A stretch of DNA of 9,112 nt from Clostridia bacterium (GTDB taxonomy: Bacteria; Bacillota; Clostridia; Monoglobales; Monoglobaceae), in contig JAFQRU010000034.1 of assembly GCA_017409915.1 (NCBI GenBank), positions 1 through 9,112 of the forward strand, written 5' to 3'. Position numbers and translations under genes: made by a program. Below are positions 7,147-9,112 of this stretch, in pieces. The notes beneath the pieces are model-generated. The model did not search any database. It saw only the letters and a program-made list of their open reading frames with translations, and was not told the origin of the DNA. Positions within the stretch are counted from its first letter, which is position 1. Every line of letters begins with the position of its first letter.

Positions 7147-7153
7147 TCCTTTC
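7147..7153 (-). promoter_or_regulatory. Ribosome binding site of gpmI
   Basis: GAAAGGA on the minus strand lies 8 bases before the ATG at 7138 and fixes the start against the upstream in-frame GTG at 7186. Confidence 0.75.
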
Positions 7154-7160
7154 ATAAATT

Positions 7161-7184
7161 GAGGCGAACTTTTTTGTCCGCCTC
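7161..7184 (-). other. Intercistronic hairpin between tpiA and gpmI
   Basis: On the minus strand, GAGGCGGAC (7184-7176) pairs with GTTCGCCTC (7169-7161) around an A6 loop. This is nine pairs, one of them G-U. No U-tract follows, so it is not a standard terminator. It begins 14 bases after the tpiA stop and ends 7 bases before the gpmI ribosome binding site. It may protect the 3' end of the pgk-tpiA message, mark a processing site or tune gpmI expression; this role is inference. Confidence 0.7.
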
Positions 7185-7198
7185 ACTCTTTATTTGTC

Positions 7199-7951
7199 TT
7201 ATTTTGCAGCCTTAACGATTACTGCGAACTTGTCAGCAACTAAGCTTGCACCGCCGATTAAACCGCCGTCGATGTCTTTCTTGGAGAGAAGTTCAGCAGC
7301 GTTAGCATCGTTCATACTTCCGCCATACTGGATTGTTATTTCCTTAGCAGCTTTCTTGCTGTAAAGGTCAGCGAGGATGTCTCTAATGCCTTTGCAAACT
7401 TCCTGAGCCTGATCAGCTGTTGCCGTTTTACCTGTGCCGATTGCCCAGATTGGTTCATAAGCAACAACAACTTTCTTTGCATCTTCTTCGCTGATGCCGG
7501 CAAAAGCTTTCTTTGTCTGGATTGCAATTAAATCCATTGTAATTCCAGCTTCTCTTTCTTCAAGACTTTCACCAACGCAAACGATTGGGATAAGGCCTTT
7601 TTCGAGAGCCTTCTTAGTTTTAAGGTTAACTGTTTCATCAGTTTCAGCAAAATACTGTCTTCTTTCAGAGTGACCGATTATAACATAGTCTACCCCTAAA
7701 TCAAGTAACATATCCGCACTAACTTCGCCTGTGAAAGCGCCCTTGTCTTCAAAATGAAGGTTTTCAGCACCGATTTTAACATGTGTTTCTTTTGCAGCGC
7801 GAACTGCTTCAGCTAAACAAACAGTAGGCGCACAGCAAACAACTTCGCACTTTGCACCTTCTGTTACTTTTGCAACCTCTTTAACAAAATCATAAGTTTC
7901 GCTTGGTAACTTATTCATTTTCCAGTTACCTGCAATAATATATTTTCCCAT
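7199..7951 (-). CDS. tpiA: Triosephosphate isomerase
   Basis: A cytoplasmic TIM-barrel enzyme interconverting dihydroxyacetone phosphate and glyceraldehyde 3-phosphate, normally a homodimer. Its 250 residues are the typical length. Catalytic residues are visible: N9 and K11 in AGNWKMNK, H94 in IIGHSERRQ and E166 in AYEPIWAIGTGK. The phosphate-binding loops IQYGGSM (207-213) and LIGGASL (231-237) are present. The start at 7951 gives the standard MGKYIIAGNWK N-terminus and follows AAGGAGAT. A TTG at 7972 is in frame, but the ribosome binding site falls after it, so it is not used. The gene begins 24 bases after the pgk stop and is followed by the intercistronic hairpin. All motifs look canonical; nothing is missing. 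Confidence 0.98.
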   Translation of the reverse strand: MGKYIIAGNWKMNKLPSETYDFVKEVAKVTEGAKCEVVCCAPTVCLAEAVRAAKETHVKIGAENLHFEDKGAFTGEVSADMLLDLGVDYVIIGHSERRQYFAETDETVNLKTKKALEKGLIPIVCVGESLEEREAGITMDLIAIQTKKAFAGISEEDAKKVVVAYEPIWAIGTGKTATADQAQEVCKGIRDILADLYSKKAAKEITIQYGGSMNDANAAELLSKKDIDGGLIGGASLVADKFAVIVKAAK

Positions 7952-7958
7952 CTTCAGT

Positions 7959-7966
7959 ATCTCCTT
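7959..7966 (-). promoter_or_regulatory. Ribosome binding site of tpiA
   Basis: AAGGAGAT on the minus strand lies 7 bases before the ATG at 7951, inside the 24-base gap after pgk. It rules out the in-frame TTG at 7972 as the start. Confidence 0.8.
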
Positions 7967-7975
7967 ATTCAAAAA

Positions 7976-9112
7976 TTATTTATCGTTAAGAGCAACAATA
8001 CCCGGAAGGTCTTTGCCTTCTAAGAATTCGAGGGAAGCACCGCCACCTGTTGAAATGTGGCTCATCTTATCCCCGAGGCCTGCCTGGTTAACAGCAGCAA
8101 CACTGTCGCCACCGCCGATGATTGTTGTTGCATCAAGGTCAGCAAGCATTAAAGCGATTGCATTTGTACCCTTTGCAAAGTTTGGCATTTCAAATACGCC
8201 CATAGGTCCGTTCCAAACAACAGTTTTTGCGTCCTTTAATGCGTCCTTATAAAGAGCGATTGTCTTTTCGCCGATATCAAGACCCTGCCAGCCTTTTTCA
8301 ATTCCGCCACGAGCAACTGTCTTGCTTTCAGCGTCGTTGTCAAAGTCTTTTGCAACAACTGTGTCAACAGGGATTAAGAGCTTAACGCCTTTTTCTTCTG
8401 CCTTCTTCATCATTTCTCTTGCATATTCAAGATAATCTGCTTCTAAAAGAGAATCGCCAACTTCTTCGCCGAGAGCGTTCATAAATGTATATGCCATACC
8501 GCCGCCGATGATAAGAGTGTCAACCTTTTCTAAGAGGTTATTGATAACAGAAATCTTAGATGAAACCTTAGATCCGCCGAGAACTGCAACGAGTGGTCTA
8601 ACAGGATTATTAACTGCGTTTCCTAAGTATTCGATTTCCTTATTGATAAGGTAACCACCAACAGCAGTATCAATATACTTTGTTACGCCAACATTAGAGC
8701 AGTGAGCTCTGTGAGCTGTGCCGAATGCGTCGTTTACGAAGATATCGGCAAGAGAAGCAAGTTCCTGAGAAAATTCATCAACATTCTTTGTTTCTTCTGC
8801 TCTGTATCTTGTGTTTTCAAGAAGAACAACATCGCCGTCATTCATAGCCGCAACAGCAGCCTTTGCGTTTTCGCCAACAACATTATCGTCAGCTGCAAAA
8901 ATAACTTCCTTGCCTAAGTGAGCGCTGAGGCTCTTTGCAACAGGAGCGAGAGAAAGCTCTGGCTTTGGTTCGCCCTTTGGTTTACCCATATGTGAACAAA
9001 GGATAACCTTTGCGCCGTCGTCGATAAGCTTCTTGATTGTTGGAAGTGCACCGATGATTCTTGTTTCGTCTGTGATTTTGCCGTCTTTAATCGGAACATT
9101 AAAGTCGCAACG
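7976..9112 (-). CDS. pgk: Phosphoglycerate kinase, N-terminus beyond the window edge
   Basis: A cytoplasmic enzyme that makes ATP from 1,3-bisphosphoglycerate and ADP. The frame stays open to the right edge: 41 residues beginning RCDFNVP precede the Met at 8989, so that Met is internal. About 20 residues should be missing from a family length near 395-400. Seen in order: the substrate motif RCDFNVP (9112-9092), SHMGKPKGE (8995-8969), FVNDAFGTAHRAH, RPLVAVLGGSKVSSKI, IIGGGMAYTF, WNGPMGVFE, TIIGGGDSVAA and the C-terminal HISTGGGASLEFLEGKDLPG. The HLGRP-type motif reads HMGKP, with Lys where many PGKs have the substrate-contacting Arg. It is the first visible gene of the operon; in many Firmicutes gapA precedes it, but that lies outside the window. 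Confidence 0.98.
   Translation of the reverse strand, partial: RCDFNVPIKDGKITDETRIIGALPTIKKLIDDGAKVILCSHMGKPKGEPKPELSLAPVAKSLSAHLGKEVIFAADDNVVGENAKAAVAAMNDGDVVLLENTRYRAEETKNVDEFSQELASLADIFVNDAFGTAHRAHCSNVGVTKYIDTAVGGYLINKEIEYLGNAVNNPVRPLVAVLGGSKVSSKISVINNLLEKVDTLIIGGGMAYTFMNALGEEVGDSLLEADYLEYAREMMKKAEEKGVKLLIPVDTVVAKDFDNDAESKTVARGGIEKGWQGLDIGEKTIALYKDALKDAKTVVWNGPMGVFEMPNFAKGTNAIALMLADLDATTIIGGGDSVAAVNQAGLGDKMSHISTGGGASLEFLEGKDLPGIVALNDK

Noticed and set aside
7139..7186. N-terminal extension of gpmI from GTG 7186
   Set aside because: It runs through the intercistronic hairpin and past the ribosome binding site, and the family N-terminus begins at 7138.
1..9112. CRISPR arrays, insertion sequences, phage or toxin-antitoxin genes
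   Set aside because: No regularly spaced repeats, transposase-like frames or terminal inverted repeats were found. All inverted repeats seen are terminators or the tpiA-gpmI hairpin.

Overview
The window reads as chromosomal DNA from a low-to-moderate GC anaerobic Firmicute, most likely a member of the Clostridia. This rests on strong AAGGAGG-type ribosome binding sites, TTGACA/TATAAT promoters, A/T-flanked hairpin terminators, a pgk-tpiA-gpmI glycolytic order with the cofactor-independent mutase, and a paired ABC exporter of a type common in that class. The species cannot be named from this sequence alone.

Layout. Plus strand, 2-2726: the C-terminal part of one ABC exporter half-transporter, overlapping by 17 bases a complete second half-transporter. 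Together they look like a heterodimeric exporter with one degenerate and one competent ATP site. A terminator closes this unit at 2733-2764. Plus strand, 2773-5405: a consensus sigma-70 type promoter drives a two-gene unit, an AlgI-like MBOAT acyltransferase (TTG start) and a membrane-anchored DHHW/AlgX-AlgJ-like protein. This is a predicted machine for O-acetylating an extracellular or cell-wall glycan. Positions 5409-5442 hold a hairpin with A6 and T6 flanks that can stop transcription from both sides. Minus strand, 5442-5517: tRNA-Ala(UGC) with encoded CCA and its own promoter at 5530-5558. Minus strand, 5612-9112: gpmI, tpiA and pgk (in transcription order pgk, tpiA, gpmI), closed by a terminator at 5581-5608. 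The pgk gene is cut by the right window edge.

How the genes work together. PGK, TPI and iPGM are lower-glycolysis enzymes and are spaced as one operon, with 24 and 60 bases between genes. The second gap holds a stable hairpin without a U-tract. The MBOAT and DHHW proteins should act in sequence: the first moves an acetyl group across the membrane, the second transfers it outside. The ABC pair is transcribed separately, and its substrate cannot be read from the sequence.

No mobile element, CRISPR array, phage gene or clearly new system was seen. The window is mostly ordinary core and surface-modification content. The points most worth a second look are the orphan acetylation pair, the linker insertion and matched motif degeneracy in the ABC pair, and the intercistronic hairpin. 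No stretch longer than 300 bases lacks a gene; the longest gap between CDSs, 5406-5611, is filled by the tRNA, its promoter and two terminators.
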